The notes: generated by a model not told the origin, from the sequence alone. A stretch of DNA of 64,000 nt from Arthrobacter sp. 31Y (GCF_000526335.1 NZ_JAFW01000001.1:4588001-4652000), one strand, 5' to 3'. Positions 23,199-32,973 are shown, counted from the first letter of the stretch. Translations and numbers: made by a program.

Positions 23199-24680
23199 CT
23201 ACGCGGCAGCGATGGCTTGAATCTGGGTGACGGTGGTAAAGATGGCCACTGCGGCGTAGAAGACCACGGCGATACCAAGGGCAACCATGCGTGGCCGGGT
23301 GATGCGGACCACCTTGTGGAGCTTGCGGTTGACCTGGATGAGCAGGGCGCAGTACACCACCATGACACCGCAGTTGAGTATTGCCGCCATGGCCAAGAGG
23401 GTAATCGGCTGAGTTACGCCGGCGCCGAGGATCACGATGCCAAGACCCACCATGGTCCACACGGAGACCGAGTAGATCTTGGCTTCGGTCCAGAACTTGT
23501 GCTCACGCAGGTAGCTGACTGCCAGGACATCTGCCACCACACGGGCGACGATATCGACTACGGCCAGGTTGGCGAACATTAGGGCAACTGTGCCGATGAG
23601 CAGGTAGAAAGTCTGCAGCACACCGCCAAATTGCTCCCCGATCACGCTTGCCTGAAGTTGGATGAAGGAAAGGTCGCCCTTGCCCTCGTAGGTGCCCACG
23701 GGAATCAGTCGGTAAGCAAGGAGCGAGAAGATCACGATGGTGAACAACCCGATCACGAAGAACGACCAGAACTGCTCGGTCTTCGCGTTCTTCCACCAGA
23801 TTTTCCAGCTGGCAGTGTTCTCCGGGGTCATCTTGAACTGGGTTCCCGTGCCGGAACCGGCTTCCTCGTGACCGGTGATGGGGGAGACGATGCGCGGAGC
23901 GTGAGCTCCCATGCCCCAGCCTTTGTCCCTGATGTAGTTGCTGACGGTGAGGTTCAGGGCTCCACCGCCGCCTGCGAACACCATTGCAGTGACCAGGAAT
24001 GCTGCCGAGATGCCGTCGGGCATCCGGAATGCGCCCTGCACGGTGGCGGCGGGCAGTGCGGCCCACGGCTCCCATCCGATGACAAAAAGGATGATGACGA
24101 CGGCAAAGATGAGGATGGCGATCACCTTGAGGAACTCGAGGCGCTCAACGGTTTTGTAGACGATGGGGGAGAGCGTCAGTACCAGACCAATAAGTACGAG
24201 GCCTCCGATGGAGATCCACTGGACATTACCCTGCCCGCCGGCGGTGAAGGTCACCATGGTGGCAGCGCTGCTCATCCAGCCCGGCCAGGCAAAAGGAATG
24301 ACGGTCATGATGACAAACAAGGGTGCCCATCCACGCCATAGGCGAGTAAACCCGGTAACTGCGGTCTCGCCTGTGGCCAACGTGTAGCGGGCTACTTCGG
24401 TGTTGATGAAGTACTGAAGACCTAACCCGACGGCGGCCGCCCACAGGAAGGTAAGGCCCACCTGGCTGGTGATGTAGGGGTGGGAGATGTACTCGCCTGA
24501 CCCGATGCCGACGGCGACCAGGATGACACCCGGGCCGAGCATCTTGCGTAGCGCGACGGGTTTGGGCAGTTCGGCCCATCGGAGGGCGGGGAGGCGGCCT
24601 GTCTTCTGGCGTCCGGCCGAACCGGAGGCTTCGTCGCCTTTCAACCCCTTGCCGGATGTGTGTGGATCATGCAATGTCAT
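23199..24680 (-). CDS. Nramp-fold membrane transporter without the metal-binding motifs
   Basis: This 493-residue integral membrane protein has about eleven hydrophobic segments and belongs to the Nramp (SLC11, LeuT-fold) family. Helix 1 reads GPGVILVAVGIGSGEY: the metal-binding DPGN of true Nramp transporters is GSGE here (residues 60-63). The helix-6 MPH metal site is also not recognisable (VFAGGGGALNLTVSNY). It is thus unlikely to carry Mn or Fe and may import an organic substrate of the operon it leads. I take the ATG at 24680; the frame to 24791 adds a non-homologous stretch. Confidence 0.82.
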   Translation of the reverse strand: MTLHDPHTSGKGLKGDEASGSAGRQKTGRLPALRWAELPKPVALRKMLGPGVILVAVGIGSGEYISHPYITSQVGLTFLWAAAVGLGLQYFINTEVARYTLATGETAVTGFTRLWRGWAPLFVIMTVIPFAWPGWMSSAATMVTFTAGGQGNVQWISIGGLVLIGLVLTLSPIVYKTVERLEFLKVIAILIFAVVIILFVIGWEPWAALPAATVQGAFRMPDGISAAFLVTAMVFAGGGGALNLTVSNYIRDKGWGMGAHAPRIVSPITGHEEAGSGTGTQFKMTPENTASWKIWWKNAKTEQFWSFFVIGLFTIVIFSLLAYRLIPVGTYEGKGDLSFIQLQASVIGEQFGGVLQTFYLLIGTVALMFANLAVVDIVARVVADVLAVSYLREHKFWTEAKIYSVSVWTMVGLGIVILGAGVTQPITLLAMAAILNCGVMVVYCALLIQVNRKLHKVVRITRPRMVALGIAVVFYAAVAIFTTVTQIQAIAAA

Positions 24681-24786
24681 GGCCTCGAGCTCATTCTCGT
24701 TAGGTGTCCTTGTGCGCCTCTGCTGCTGGCCGACGTTGGCCGTAGCTGGCGATGACGGCAATCTCCGGCAAGTGCCGGTCAACTGC

Positions 24787-24800
24787 CACATTCAAATGTG
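24787..24800. promoter_or_regulatory. Palindrome in the gap upstream of the Nramp-like operon
   Basis: CACATT-CA-AATGTG is a perfect 14-base dyad in the 218-base gap between the LysR stop (24899) and the transporter start (24680). A short hairpin CCGCT-AAC-AGCGG follows at 24804-24816. The gap also holds CAAATACCAATC near 24856, distantly like the AATARGTMTTGGAC box. Which of these is functional cannot be told. Confidence 0.35.
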
Positions 24801-24898
24801 ATACCGCTAACAGCGGCTCTCCATGAATGCTAAGGAGACATTCCTATCTAGCACAAATACCAATCGTTCATCGTTTATGTGGAAAATTAGATAAAACG

Positions 24899-25810
24899 CT
24901 ACATTGCAGTCGCCTGGTTGCTGGTCTCCGGGAACACTTCGTCGAACACTTCCAGGACCCGCGCCAGGGCGGGGGAGCTATTGTCCTTCCGCCAGGCGAT
25001 GGCTGCGTGGAGCCAGACGGGATCACCTGCCAGCGGGAGGTAGGCAACGCCGGTTGGCTGGACGTGCTGGACGGACGTCAGGGTCAAGGTGGCACCGGCG
25101 CCAGCGGCAACCAGGGCGAGGATGGTGTACGAGTCCGGAGCTTCCTGAACGATTCTGGGCGTAATTCCCACGCGGGCGCAGGATTCGATAAGTGCTGCCC
25201 GGAGCGAGGAACCCCCTTCGGCCGGAAAGCTGATGAACGGGACATCGGCCAACTGGGCCAAGGACACTTCCGCCTCGCCTGCCAGGGGGTGCGACGACGG
25301 CAGTGCGCAGATGAGTCGTTCGTGCTCGACAATACGGAAATCCACATCCGGATGGTTGATGGGAAGCCGGACGAAGCCGAGGTCCAGCTGACCGTTCACC
25401 ACTTGGTCGAGTGCTGCATACGCATACGTTTGTCCTTGGAGGACAAAGTCGATCCCGGGATAGCGGCGTCGAACCTCCTGCGCCAAGGGCGGAAGGATCT
25501 TGCTGCTGGACGCTCCTGCAAAACCCAGCCGTACCCTCCCGAACTCACCTGCAGTGAGCGACTGCGCAGCAGCTTGCGCAAGTTCGACGTCGGCGAGCAC
25601 CTTGCGGGCAGGGCCAAGCAATCGTTCGCCGGCGTCTGTCAGGGTGACGGACCTGGTGTTCCGGTTGAAGAGCTTGACCTTCAACTGCTTCTCGAGTTGC
25701 TGGATGCGGTAACTCAGGGGTGGCTGGGCAATCTGCAAGCGCTCCGCAGCGCGGCTGAAGTGGAGTTCCTCCGCTACGGCCACAAAAGCCTCAAGTTCCT
25801 TGAATTCCAT
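24899..25810 (-). CDS. LysR-family transcriptional regulator
   Basis: This 303-residue protein starts at ATG 25810 (AAGGA upstream); the open frame to 26044 crosses the divergent promoter. The helix-turn-helix (FSRAAERLQIAQPPLSYRIQQLEKQL) occupies residues 17-43 and the effector domain runs from about 90. It is divergent from the catI operon, with 167 bases between the start codons, which is the classic position of a LysR activator. It is the best candidate for binding the AATARGTMTTGGAC box at 25895 and, by extension, the four others. Confidence 0.9.
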   Translation of the reverse strand: MEFKELEAFVAVAEELHFSRAAERLQIAQPPLSYRIQQLEKQLKVKLFNRNTRSVTLTDAGERLLGPARKVLADVELAQAAAQSLTAGEFGRVRLGFAGASSSKILPPLAQEVRRRYPGIDFVLQGQTYAYAALDQVVNGQLDLGFVRLPINHPDVDFRIVEHERLICALPSSHPLAGEAEVSLAQLADVPFISFPAEGGSSLRAALIESCARVGITPRIVQEAPDSYTILALVAAGAGATLTLTSVQHVQPTGVAYLPLAGDPVWLHAAIAWRKDNSSPALARVLEVFDEVFPETSNQATAM

Positions 25811-25894
25811 GCGCGCGTCCTTCGTTTGACGGTGGTAAGCGGGGGAAAGCCTCCCTGCGAGGTATATATCTATGCATTGTATAAGAGTGGTCTT

Positions 25895-25908
25895 GATTAG
25901 TATTGGAC
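25895..25908 (+). promoter_or_regulatory. AATARGTMTTGGAC box upstream of the catI operon
   Basis: It reads GATTAGTATTGGAC on the plus strand, 69 bases before the GTG at 25978. TATGCATTGTATAA lies about 20 bases further upstream, giving the two-part layout usual for LysR recognition and activation sites. Confidence 0.6.
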
Positions 25909-25977
25909 GCAGCATAGTTGCTTTGGGAAGGTTGACGCAGCAGAACGTAACCTCTTGCGTATTAAAGGAGCTTCCCG

Positions 25978-26997
25978 GTGACCATTCAAGACTCGGCAAC
26001 GCCGCCGAAAGCTGCTGCCAGGACCAGAGACAAAACGCTTTCAATGAAGGACGCGATCAGCCGATTCGTTCACGACGGAGACGTGGTGGCCATCGAAGGC
26101 TTTACCCACGCCATTCCTACCGCAGCAGGGCATGAAATTATCCGGCAGCGCAGGAAGAACCTCACACTTGTCCGCATGACAGCTGACATCGTGGTAGATC
26201 AGATGCTTGCCGGCGGATGCATCTCCACACTGGTCTCCTCGTTCGTAGGAAACTCATCGGCGGGCTCGCTGGGGGAAATTCGCCGGAGGATAGAACGGGC
26301 AGACCCGGAGCCCCTGGACTATCAGGAATACAGCCACTACGGCATGATTTGCCGCTACCTGGCAGGAGCGCAGCGGTTGCCCTTCTATCCGCTGCGGTCA
26401 TACTTCGGATCGGACCTCCCGAGAATCCAGCAGGGGATGCGTAAAGTTACCTCTCCATTTCCCGATGACGATGGTGCCTTCGAAGAAATCTATGTGGTGC
26501 CGCCCATCAACCCGGACGTGGCGATCGTGCACGCCCAACGAGCAGACCGTTCCGGCAACGTCCAGATGTGGGGGTTGACCGGAATCCAGGCCGAGGCGGT
26601 TTTCGCAGCGAAACGTGCCATCGTCGTCGTCGAAGAGGTGGTGGACGACGATGTCATCCGAGCGGACCCGAACCGCACTGTCATTCCCGCGCTCGCCGTG
26701 GACGCAGTGGTGGAGTGCCCCGGGGCGACACACCCATCGTTCTCCCAAGGCTATTCCGACCGCGACAACGATTTTTACCGTGCGTGGTCAGGCATCAGTG
26801 GCGACAAGACGTTGTTGTCGGCCTGGATGGAGGAATGGATCTACGGGACCGCTGACCATACTGAATATTTGGCCAAACTGGGGTCTTCAACACTGGGCCG
26901 CCTCGGCGTTGGACAGGCTTTAAGCGGGCAAATCAACTACGGAACACGACTCGAGCCGGCCTTGGATGCCGATGACTACGCTAAGGAATCGAAATGA
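25978..26997 (+). CDS. catI: 3-oxoadipate CoA-transferase, subunit A (CatI type)
   Basis: This is the 339-residue A subunit of a class I CoA-transferase. Its size and the segments GDVVAIEGFTHAIPTAAGHE, LTLVRMTADIVVDQM, RSYFGSDLP and HAQRADRSGNVQMWG resemble the glutaconate-type CatI of Pseudomonas more than the shorter PcaI. With the B subunit it would move CoA from succinyl-CoA to 3-oxoadipate in the beta-ketoadipate pathway. It starts at GTG 25978 behind AAAGGAG and is first in a seven-gene operon. Its stop overlaps the catJ start. Confidence 0.87.
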   Translation: MTIQDSATPPKAAARTRDKTLSMKDAISRFVHDGDVVAIEGFTHAIPTAAGHEIIRQRRKNLTLVRMTADIVVDQMLAGGCISTLVSSFVGNSSAGSLGEIRRRIERADPEPLDYQEYSHYGMICRYLAGAQRLPFYPLRSYFGSDLPRIQQGMRKVTSPFPDDDGAFEEIYVVPPINPDVAIVHAQRADRSGNVQMWGLTGIQAEAVFAAKRAIVVVEEVVDDDVIRADPNRTVIPALAVDAVVECPGATHPSFSQGYSDRDNDFYRAWSGISGDKTLLSAWMEEWIYGTADHTEYLAKLGSSTLGRLGVGQALSGQINYGTRLEPALDADDYAKESK

Positions 26998-27773
26998 CGT
27001 CAGTAGCAGAAGGCGTAGGTGTCACGGCCACGGAGTTGCTCACTGTGGTGGCATCCCGGGAGTTGGCTGGCCGGCACACCGTGTTTGCCGGAATCGGTCT
27101 GCCTACGTTGGCCGTGTCCTTGGCCAGTATGACCACTGAACCAAACCTGGAAATCGTCTACGAATCCGGGGTATGCGGTGCCCATCCGTCCCATCTGCCA
27201 GAAACGATTGCGGACTCAGTGCTCATTACAGGAGCTGAGGCGGTGCTCTCCATGCCCGTGCTCTTTGGCTACGTATTGCAGGGTGGCCACATCGACGTCG
27301 GATTCCTGGGCGCTGCTCAGATTGATCGATGGGGAAACCTCAATTCCTCCGTCATTGGCCCGTGGGAGCAGCCCAAGGTAAGGCTGCCTGGGTCGGGTGG
27401 AGCCGTTGAAGTGGCCGCGAACTCCAAGGAAGTCTTTGTTGTTATGCGCCGCCACGACGCGCGCACGTTTGTTGAGAGCCTGGACTTTTGCACGTCTCCC
27501 GGGCCGGACCGTGCTCTGGCGGAAGGCGGACGGGTGCGCGGCGCCGGTGTGACCAAAGTGGTTACCGAGCTTGGCATCCTGACGCGATCCGGCGTTCATG
27601 ATGAACTGAAGCTCACGGCGGTGCATGAAGGTGTTTCCGTTGACCACGTTTTGGCCAATACCGGCTGGGATTTGAAGGTGGCGGAGGACCTCCAGGTAAC
27701 TCCTCCACCAACTGCTGAAGAACTGCGCTTGTTGCGGACGGAAATTGACCCCCGCAGGGTTTACCTGCGCTGA
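26994..27773 (+). CDS. catJ: 3-oxoadipate CoA-transferase, subunit B (CatJ type)
   Basis: This is the 259-residue B subunit. The family's catalytic glutamate is Glu57 in IVYESGVCGAHP. LQGGHIDVGFLGAAQIDRWGN and KVRLPGSGGA are also typical of CatJ. The active-site Glu distinguishes it from the IpdAB steroid hydrolases of the same fold, which lack it. Translation is coupled to catI by an ATGA overlap. Confidence 0.87.
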   Translation: MTSVAEGVGVTATELLTVVASRELAGRHTVFAGIGLPTLAVSLASMTTEPNLEIVYESGVCGAHPSHLPETIADSVLITGAEAVLSMPVLFGYVLQGGHIDVGFLGAAQIDRWGNLNSSVIGPWEQPKVRLPGSGGAVEVAANSKEVFVVMRRHDARTFVESLDFCTSPGPDRALAEGGRVRGAGVTKVVTELGILTRSGVHDELKLTAVHEGVSVDHVLANTGWDLKVAEDLQVTPPPTAEELRLLRTEIDPRRVYLR

Positions 27774-27796
27774 CTCCGAAGGAAGACAGTCTCACG

Positions 27797-28903
27797 ATGA
27801 AGATTGAACGCATTGAAGCGATTCCCTACGAAATCCCCTACGTCAGGCCTTTGAAGTTTGCCAGCGGCGAAGTCACCACTGCGGATCATGTACTGCTGCG
27901 GATCCACACGGACACCGGCATCGTGGGTGTGGCCGATATCCCGCCCAGGCCCTATACCTATGGGGAGACCCAGGCCTCTATTGTGGCTGTCATTAACGGA
28001 ATCTTTGCGCCGGCACTGATCGGGATGGACCCGTTTCACCGTCAATCAGTCCAACAGACCCTACGCCGCACCGTCCATAACAACACTGCCAAGGGGGCAG
28101 TGGACATTGCGCTTTGGGACGTCATTGGACAAGCCACGGGCGCTTCCGTGTGGAGCCTCCTTGGTGGGTACGCTCCCAGCATGCGGGTGAGTCACATGCT
28201 GGGCTTTAAGGAACCCGAAGTCCTGTTGGAGGAAGCTCAACGTTTCGGTTCCGAGTATGGGGTTACCACCTTCAAGCTCAAAGTGGGGCGGCGTCCCCTA
28301 GCACTGGATATCGAGGCCTGCCACGTCCTCCGTGAAGGTCTGGGGGAGGACGTACAGATCTACCTGGATGCCAACCGCGGCTGGACGGCCAATGAGGCAA
28401 TCGAAGTCCTGCGGCGCACTGAAGGACTGGGCTTGGCCTTCTTGGAAGAACCCTGTGATGCCAAGGAAGCCATGGGCCGGCGACGGTTGGTGGAGCGATC
28501 AACCATTCCTATTTTTGGCGACGAAAGCGTCCCTACTGCCGGCGATGCTTCGCGGGAATTGCTGTCAGGAGGGTGTAACGGCATTTGCCTCAAGACAGCA
28601 CGGACAGGATTTACGGAGTCCCAAGAGGTGCTTGGACTATCCACGGGGCTCGGTGTTGATGTCTATATGGGCAACCAAATTGATACCCAAATCGGGACCA
28701 TTGCCACTGTGGTGTTTGGGGCTGCCCATGAAGCTACCAGCCGTCGCGCGGGTGAGCTCTCCAACTTCCTGGATATGGCGGATGACCTCTTGGCTGAGCC
28801 CTTGGTGATACGGGACGGCCGCATCGACGTGCCGGAAGGCCCCGGTGTCGGAGCCAAGATCGATGAGGAAAAACTGGCCCACTACCGAGTTGATGGTGAA
28901 TGA
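27797..28903 (+). CDS. Muconate cycloisomerase family (enolase superfamily) enzyme
   Basis: This is a 368-residue enolase-superfamily protein. The general-base pair is K160-x-K162 (TFKLKVG). The metal ligands are Asp191 (YLDANRG), Glu217 (LEEPC) and Asp242 (GDES), with the same spacing as in muconate lactonising enzyme. It is strikingly similar to the catB product at 42745-43857 through its whole length. No muconolactone isomerase is beside it, unlike catB, so it may serve the catechol dioxygenase at 17090 or act on a substituted muconate. GAAGGA lies 14 bases ahead of the ATG. Confidence 0.87.
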   Translation: MKIERIEAIPYEIPYVRPLKFASGEVTTADHVLLRIHTDTGIVGVADIPPRPYTYGETQASIVAVINGIFAPALIGMDPFHRQSVQQTLRRTVHNNTAKGAVDIALWDVIGQATGASVWSLLGGYAPSMRVSHMLGFKEPEVLLEEAQRFGSEYGVTTFKLKVGRRPLALDIEACHVLREGLGEDVQIYLDANRGWTANEAIEVLRRTEGLGLAFLEEPCDAKEAMGRRRLVERSTIPIFGDESVPTAGDASRELLSGGCNGICLKTARTGFTESQEVLGLSTGLGVDVYMGNQIDTQIGTIATVVFGAAHEATSRRAGELSNFLDMADDLLAEPLVIRDGRIDVPEGPGVGAKIDEEKLAHYRVDGE

Positions 28904-29970
28904 TGCGTGCAATTCTCAAAGCGAAGCCAGAGCGCGGCGTCGAATACCGCACCGATTACCCGGAACCGACGGTCGATGCAGGGCAGGTCAAGATCCGCAT
29001 AGCCGCAGCATCTGTGTGCGGCACGGACCGGGAACTCTATGAGTTCTCGCCTATGGCCCGAGCGTTCAACCTCAACATCCCCGTGGTCTTGGGGCACGAA
29101 TGTGCGGGAACGGTCATGGAGGTAGGGCCGGGTGTTGAAAGCCTTCGGGTTGGTGACACCGTGGCGCTCGAATCCCACGTGGCTTGTTGGAACTGTTACC
29201 CGTGCAAGACAGGCGATGCCCATAACTGCCTGAATATGGAGCTTCTGGGCTTGCACCTGGACGGGGGCTTCGCCGAGCGGCTGGTGGTGCCTGCCACGGC
29301 CTGCTTCAAATTGCCAGAAGGCTTTCCTCTGGAACAGGGGGCTCTTCTTGAGCCTGCAGGCGTGGCAATGCACGCGATCCAACGCTCCAAAGTGGACATG
29401 TCCGGAGCCGATGTCCTCATCACGGGTGGCGGGCCAGTAGGACTCTTCATCGCCGCGATTGCCAAGGCCTTGGGTGCCGGCCAAGTGGTGGTGGTCGAGC
29501 CCAATGAATATCGCAGGGGGCTCATTGACGACCTGGGAGCCACGTCCGTGACGCCCACGGACGACGTCGCCGGGATCTGCCGCGAATTGTCCGGACCGAA
29601 GGTCGGATTCGATGTTGCTTTCGATGCCTCCGGAGTTCCGGCAGCTTTGGCGTCACTCTTCGAAGCAGTCCGCAAGGAGGCCACTGTCGTCGCCGTCGGA
29701 ATTCCAGGCAGGTCCCTTGAACTCGACGTCGCTGCCTACCTCATCAAGAAAGGCCTCACATTCACGGGTAGTTTTGGGCGTTCCCTGTGGGGGACTTGGG
29801 ACCAGATTGCTGAGCTAGTGGCGGGCGGAAAGCTCGATTTGTCTTCGTTCGTCACTCACCGGCTTCCACTGTCTGCCATGGACGAAGCCATTGGGCTGCT
29901 CTCCCAGGATGCCTGCAAGGTGCTGCTGATCCCGGAGCTTCCGGATCACGAAACACAGGCCGCCCTATGA
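28900..29970 (+). CDS. Zinc-dependent medium-chain alcohol dehydrogenase
   Basis: This 356-residue protein has CGTDRELYEF and GHECAG (catalytic zinc), CWNCYPCKTGDAHNC (structural zinc) and GGGPVGLF (NAD binding). It resembles threonine and sorbitol dehydrogenases. Two adjacent ATGs at 28900 and 28903 overlap the stop of the preceding gene; either could start it. The substrate is unknown; it sits between a cycloisomerase homologue and a cyclase-family hydrolase, so a cyclic alcohol or hydroxy-lactone is possible. Confidence 0.88.
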   Translation: MMRAILKAKPERGVEYRTDYPEPTVDAGQVKIRIAAASVCGTDRELYEFSPMARAFNLNIPVVLGHECAGTVMEVGPGVESLRVGDTVALESHVACWNCYPCKTGDAHNCLNMELLGLHLDGGFAERLVVPATACFKLPEGFPLEQGALLEPAGVAMHAIQRSKVDMSGADVLITGGGPVGLFIAAIAKALGAGQVVVVEPNEYRRGLIDDLGATSVTPTDDVAGICRELSGPKVGFDVAFDASGVPAALASLFEAVRKEATVVAVGIPGRSLELDVAAYLIKKGLTFTGSFGRSLWGTWDQIAELVAGGKLDLSSFVTHRLPLSAMDEAIGLLSQDACKVLLIPELPDHETQAAL

Positions 29971-30971
29971 ACCGGGACGAAGGTTTCCCACGTTACAGTG
30001 AGCTGCTCACTCGTACTGACGCGCCGCCCGGCAGCAGTTGGGGCATCTTTGGCGCAGACGACGAGCTGGGAACATTGAACTTCCTGACCCCGGAGCATAG
30101 GAAACAAGCTGCCGGATTGGTGGCCACAGGCCAAACGCACTCACTGGACCTCCCGCTTGATGCTTTCCCAAAGCCGCTGATCTCTCACCGGGGCTCCTTG
30201 GAACACAATGTCTTCGGACTCAACGAGTTTCATCGGGACGACCGCATCGACAACCTCTTTCCCCAAGCCACCAGCCAGATTGACGGGCTGAGGCACTTTG
30301 GACACCCTGACTACGGTTTTTACAATGACGCGGACGCCAACAAGCTCATCGCTGGGGATCCAACTCTGGGCATCCAACGGTTTGCCGAGCATGGCATAGC
30401 CGGCAGGGGAGTCCTGCTGGATGTTGCCCGGTACCTGGAACACACAGGTGAGCCCCTTGACTTCAGCCAACCCCGGGCTATCCCGGTCAACGTATTGGAC
30501 GCCACTGCCGAGTACCAGGGCGTCAGTCTGATGTCCGGCGACATCCTCATGGTGCGCTTTGGGTGGGTCGGTCACCGCCTGGAGCAGCAACGCATAAACG
30601 CCTTGGACGACGGTGCTTCGCTGATATCCGTCGGGCTGGAACCCACCCACACCACAGCTGAATGGCTCTGGGACCACCAAGTGGCCCTTGCCGCTGCTGA
30701 CAATGTTGCACTGGAAGCGTGGCCGGCCTCCGAGTCCAAACTGACCGTCCAAGCTGAGATTGACGGGAAACTGGCGGCTTCCTCCCATACCGGCATGCTG
30801 CATCGCATCCTCATTCCACTCGTTGGCCTTGCCATTGGTGAACTCTGGAATCTGGATGAGCTGGCCCAGGCCTGCCACGACGACAAACGCTACGACTGCA
30901 TGGTGGTGGCAAACCCGCTGCGACTGCCCGGAGGCGTCGGCTCTCCCTCCAATGCGATGGCTATCCGCTAG
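29967..30971 (+). CDS. Cyclase-family (kynurenine formamidase-like) metal hydrolase
   Basis: This 334-residue protein of the PF04199 cyclase family includes kynurenine formamidases and hydrolases of cyclic compounds. The metal-site region is seen as [11 protein letters not shown] (residues 94-104, in place of the short HxGTHxD form) and GVLLDVARY, with [10 protein letters not shown] downstream. It is longer than the 210-residue formamidases, as are the plant and actinobacterial cyclases. ATGA overlap with the dehydrogenase shows coupling. A lactone- or ring-opening role is inferred only from context. Confidence 0.82.
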   Translation: MNRDEGFPRYSELLTRTDAPPGSSWGIFGADDELGTLNFLTPEHRKQAAGLVATGQTHSLDLPLDAFPKPLISHRGSLEHNVFGLNEFHRDDRIDNLFPQATSQIDGLRHFGHPDYGFYNDADANKLIAGDPTLGIQRFAEHGIAGRGVLLDVARYLEHTGEPLDFSQPRAIPVNVLDATAEYQGVSLMSGDILMVRFGWVGHRLEQQRINALDDGASLISVGLEPTHTTAEWLWDHQVALAAADNVALEAWPASESKLTVQAEIDGKLAASSHTGMLHRILIPLVGLAIGELWNLDELAQACHDDKRYDCMVVANPLRLPGGVGSPSNAMAIR

Positions 30972-30999
30972 GCATCGTCCACCCGATCAGGAAGAAATC

Positions 31000-31743
31000 A
31001 TGGAATTGCTTAAGGAACGAACGGCTGTCATCACCGGTGGCGCCAACGGACTGGGGCTGGCGACCGCCGTCGCTTTCGCCAGGGAAGGCGCCAATGTTGT
31101 TATTGGCGATCTCGACGCCGAACAGGCCGCCAAAGCGGCAGCCAGCCTGGGCATTGGCGACCGCGCGGTGGGCATCGGTTGCAATGTCACCTCAACGGAC
31201 GACGTCGATCGTCTCGCGGCGGCGGCCCGCGACGCCTTTGGAGGCCTCGACGTGTGGGTGAACAACGCGGGGTTTACCCGTGACGCCACCATGCGGAAGA
31301 TGTCCGAGGATGATTTTGACGCCGTCATTTCGGTCCACCTGAAAGGGGCTTGGTTGGGGACCCGTGCTGCTGCGAACGTCATGCGGGATCAACCCAGCGG
31401 CGGCTCCATCATCAACGTCTCGTCCATTTCCGGCAAAGTAGGCAACCCCGGGCAGACCAACTACAGCGCCGCCAAGGCTGGCATCGTTGGCCTGACCAAA
31501 TCTGCGGCCAAGGAAGTGGGCTTTGCGGGTGTCCGGGTAAACGCGGTGCAGCCGGGCATCATTCGCACAGCACTTATCGACTCCATGAAACCTGAAGTCC
31601 TTGAGTCCAGGTTGGCAGAGGTTCCTCTGGGCCGTTTTGGTGAACCGGAAGAAGTGGCCTCTGTCATTCTCTTCCTGGCCAGTGACATGTCCAGCTACCT
31701 GACCGGTACGGTGCTGGAAATTGCCGGCGGACGAAACATCTAG
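31000..31743 (+). CDS. Short-chain dehydrogenase/reductase, FabG-like
   Basis: This is a 247-residue SDR. It has [10 protein letters not shown] near residue 12, [11 protein letters not shown] near 88, the serine in [12 protein letters not shown] and the YSAAK active site near 153, and [14 protein letters not shown] at the end. It starts at ATG 31000 with AGGAAG before it; the longer frame from 30760 lies within the preceding gene. It is likely to act on a 3-oxo or cyclic alcohol intermediate in the operon. Confidence 0.9.
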   Translation: MELLKERTAVITGGANGLGLATAVAFAREGANVVIGDLDAEQAAKAAASLGIGDRAVGIGCNVTSTDDVDRLAAAARDAFGGLDVWVNNAGFTRDATMRKMSEDDFDAVISVHLKGAWLGTRAAANVMRDQPSGGSIINVSSISGKVGNPGQTNYSAAKAGIVGLTKSAAKEVGFAGVRVNAVQPGIIRTALIDSMKPEVLESRLAEVPLGRFGEPEEVASVILFLASDMSSYLTGTVLEIAGGRNI

Positions 31744-31758
31744 GACGAAGGAAAATCC

Positions 31759-32973
31759 ATGAACCAGGCTTTTGTGTACGACGCCGTGCGCACGCCCTTT
31801 GGCAAGTTCGGCTCCGGCCTTGCAGCTGTCCGTCCTGATGACCTTGCTGCCCACGTGGTCCGCGAGTCCGTCAAGCGTGCTCCGGGGCTTGATGTTGAGC
31901 GGATCGACGAGGTGGTGTTCGGTAACGCCAACGGTGCCGGCGAGGAAAACCGCAATGTGGCCCGCATGGCTACCTTGCTGGCTGGCCTGCCCGTCTCCAT
32001 CCCCGGCACCTCGGTCAACCGCCTGTGCGGCTCGTCCTTGGATGCGGCGATCATCGCTTCGCGCCAGATCAACGCAGGAGACGCCGACCTCATGCTCGTG
32101 GGCGGTGCCGAGTCCATGTCGCGTGCGCCCTGGGTGCTGCCGAAGACCTCAAAGCCCTACCCGGCCGGTGACATGACGCTCGCTTCAACTACGCTCGGTT
32201 GGCGCCTGGTGAACCCGGCCATGAACAAGGACTGGACCATCTCCTTGGGCGAGGCAACCGAGCGGCTGCGGGAGAAGTACGGGATTACCCGGGAACGCCA
32301 GGATGCTTTTGCGGCGGACTCGCACAACCTGGCCGAGGCCGCGTGGAACGAAGGCTTCTACGACAACCTGGTGACCACGGTTCCGGGCACTGATCTCGTC
32401 CGGGACGAGGGCATCCGGGCCGGCTCTTCGGCGGAGAAACTTGCCGGTTTGAAGACCGTATTCCGGGCTGAGTCTGACGGGCCCGACGGCGGTACGGTTA
32501 CCGCCGGGAATGCCTCGCCTTTGTCTGATGGTGCATCAGCTGCGTGGATCGGGTCGGAGGCTGCTGCTGGGATTCTTGGTTTGGAGCCTTTGGCCCGCAT
32601 CGCCGGGCGCGGCGCGCACGGCAACGATCCCCAGTTCTTCGGCTTCGCCCCGGTGGAGGCCGCGAACAAGGCCCTCGCGAAGGCGGGCATCGGCTGGGAG
32701 CAGGTGGGCGCCGTCGAACTTAACGAAGCGTTCGCCGCGCAGTCGCTCGCGTGCGTTGACGCGTGGGGGATCGACCCCGCAATCGTGAACCAGCACGGCG
32801 GCGCGATCGCGATGGGCCACCCGCTCGGTGCCTCCGGTACCCGTATCCTCGGCACGCTCGCCCGCTCCCTGCAGGCTTCCGGTCAGCGCTGGGGCGTCGC
32901 AGCGATCTGCATCGGCGTGGGCCAAGGCCTTGCTGTGGTGCTCGAAAACGTCACTGCCGGCGTTAAGCACTGA
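31759..32973 (+). CDS. pcaF: 3-oxoadipyl-CoA thiolase (acetyl-CoA C-acyltransferase)
   Basis: This 404-residue thiolase has the acyl-thioester cysteine in VNRLCGSSLDAAI near residue 90, NQHGGAIAMGHPLGASG near the C-terminus and IGVGQG at the end. The sequence is of the PcaF/PaaJ group that splits 3-oxoadipyl-CoA into succinyl-CoA and acetyl-CoA. As the last gene after catI and catJ it completes the lower beta-ketoadipate pathway. The region from about 32500 has a stronger C/G third-base bias than the first half. A LacI-family gene follows after 70 bases. Confidence 0.9.
   Translation: MNQAFVYDAVRTPFGKFGSGLAAVRPDDLAAHVVRESVKRAPGLDVERIDEVVFGNANGAGEENRNVARMATLLAGLPVSIPGTSVNRLCGSSLDAAIIASRQINAGDADLMLVGGAESMSRAPWVLPKTSKPYPAGDMTLASTTLGWRLVNPAMNKDWTISLGEATERLREKYGITRERQDAFAADSHNLAEAAWNEGFYDNLVTTVPGTDLVRDEGIRAGSSAEKLAGLKTVFRAESDGPDGGTVTAGNASPLSDGASAAWIGSEAAAGILGLEPLARIAGRGAHGNDPQFFGFAPVEAANKALAKAGIGWEQVGAVELNEAFAAQSLACVDAWGIDPAIVNQHGGAIAMGHPLGASGTRILGTLARSLQASGQRWGVAAICIGVGQGLAVVLENVTAGVKH

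Noticed and set aside
23199..24680. Manganese/iron importer (MntH)
   Set aside because: The fold is Nramp but DPGN and MPH are missing, so metal transport is not supported.
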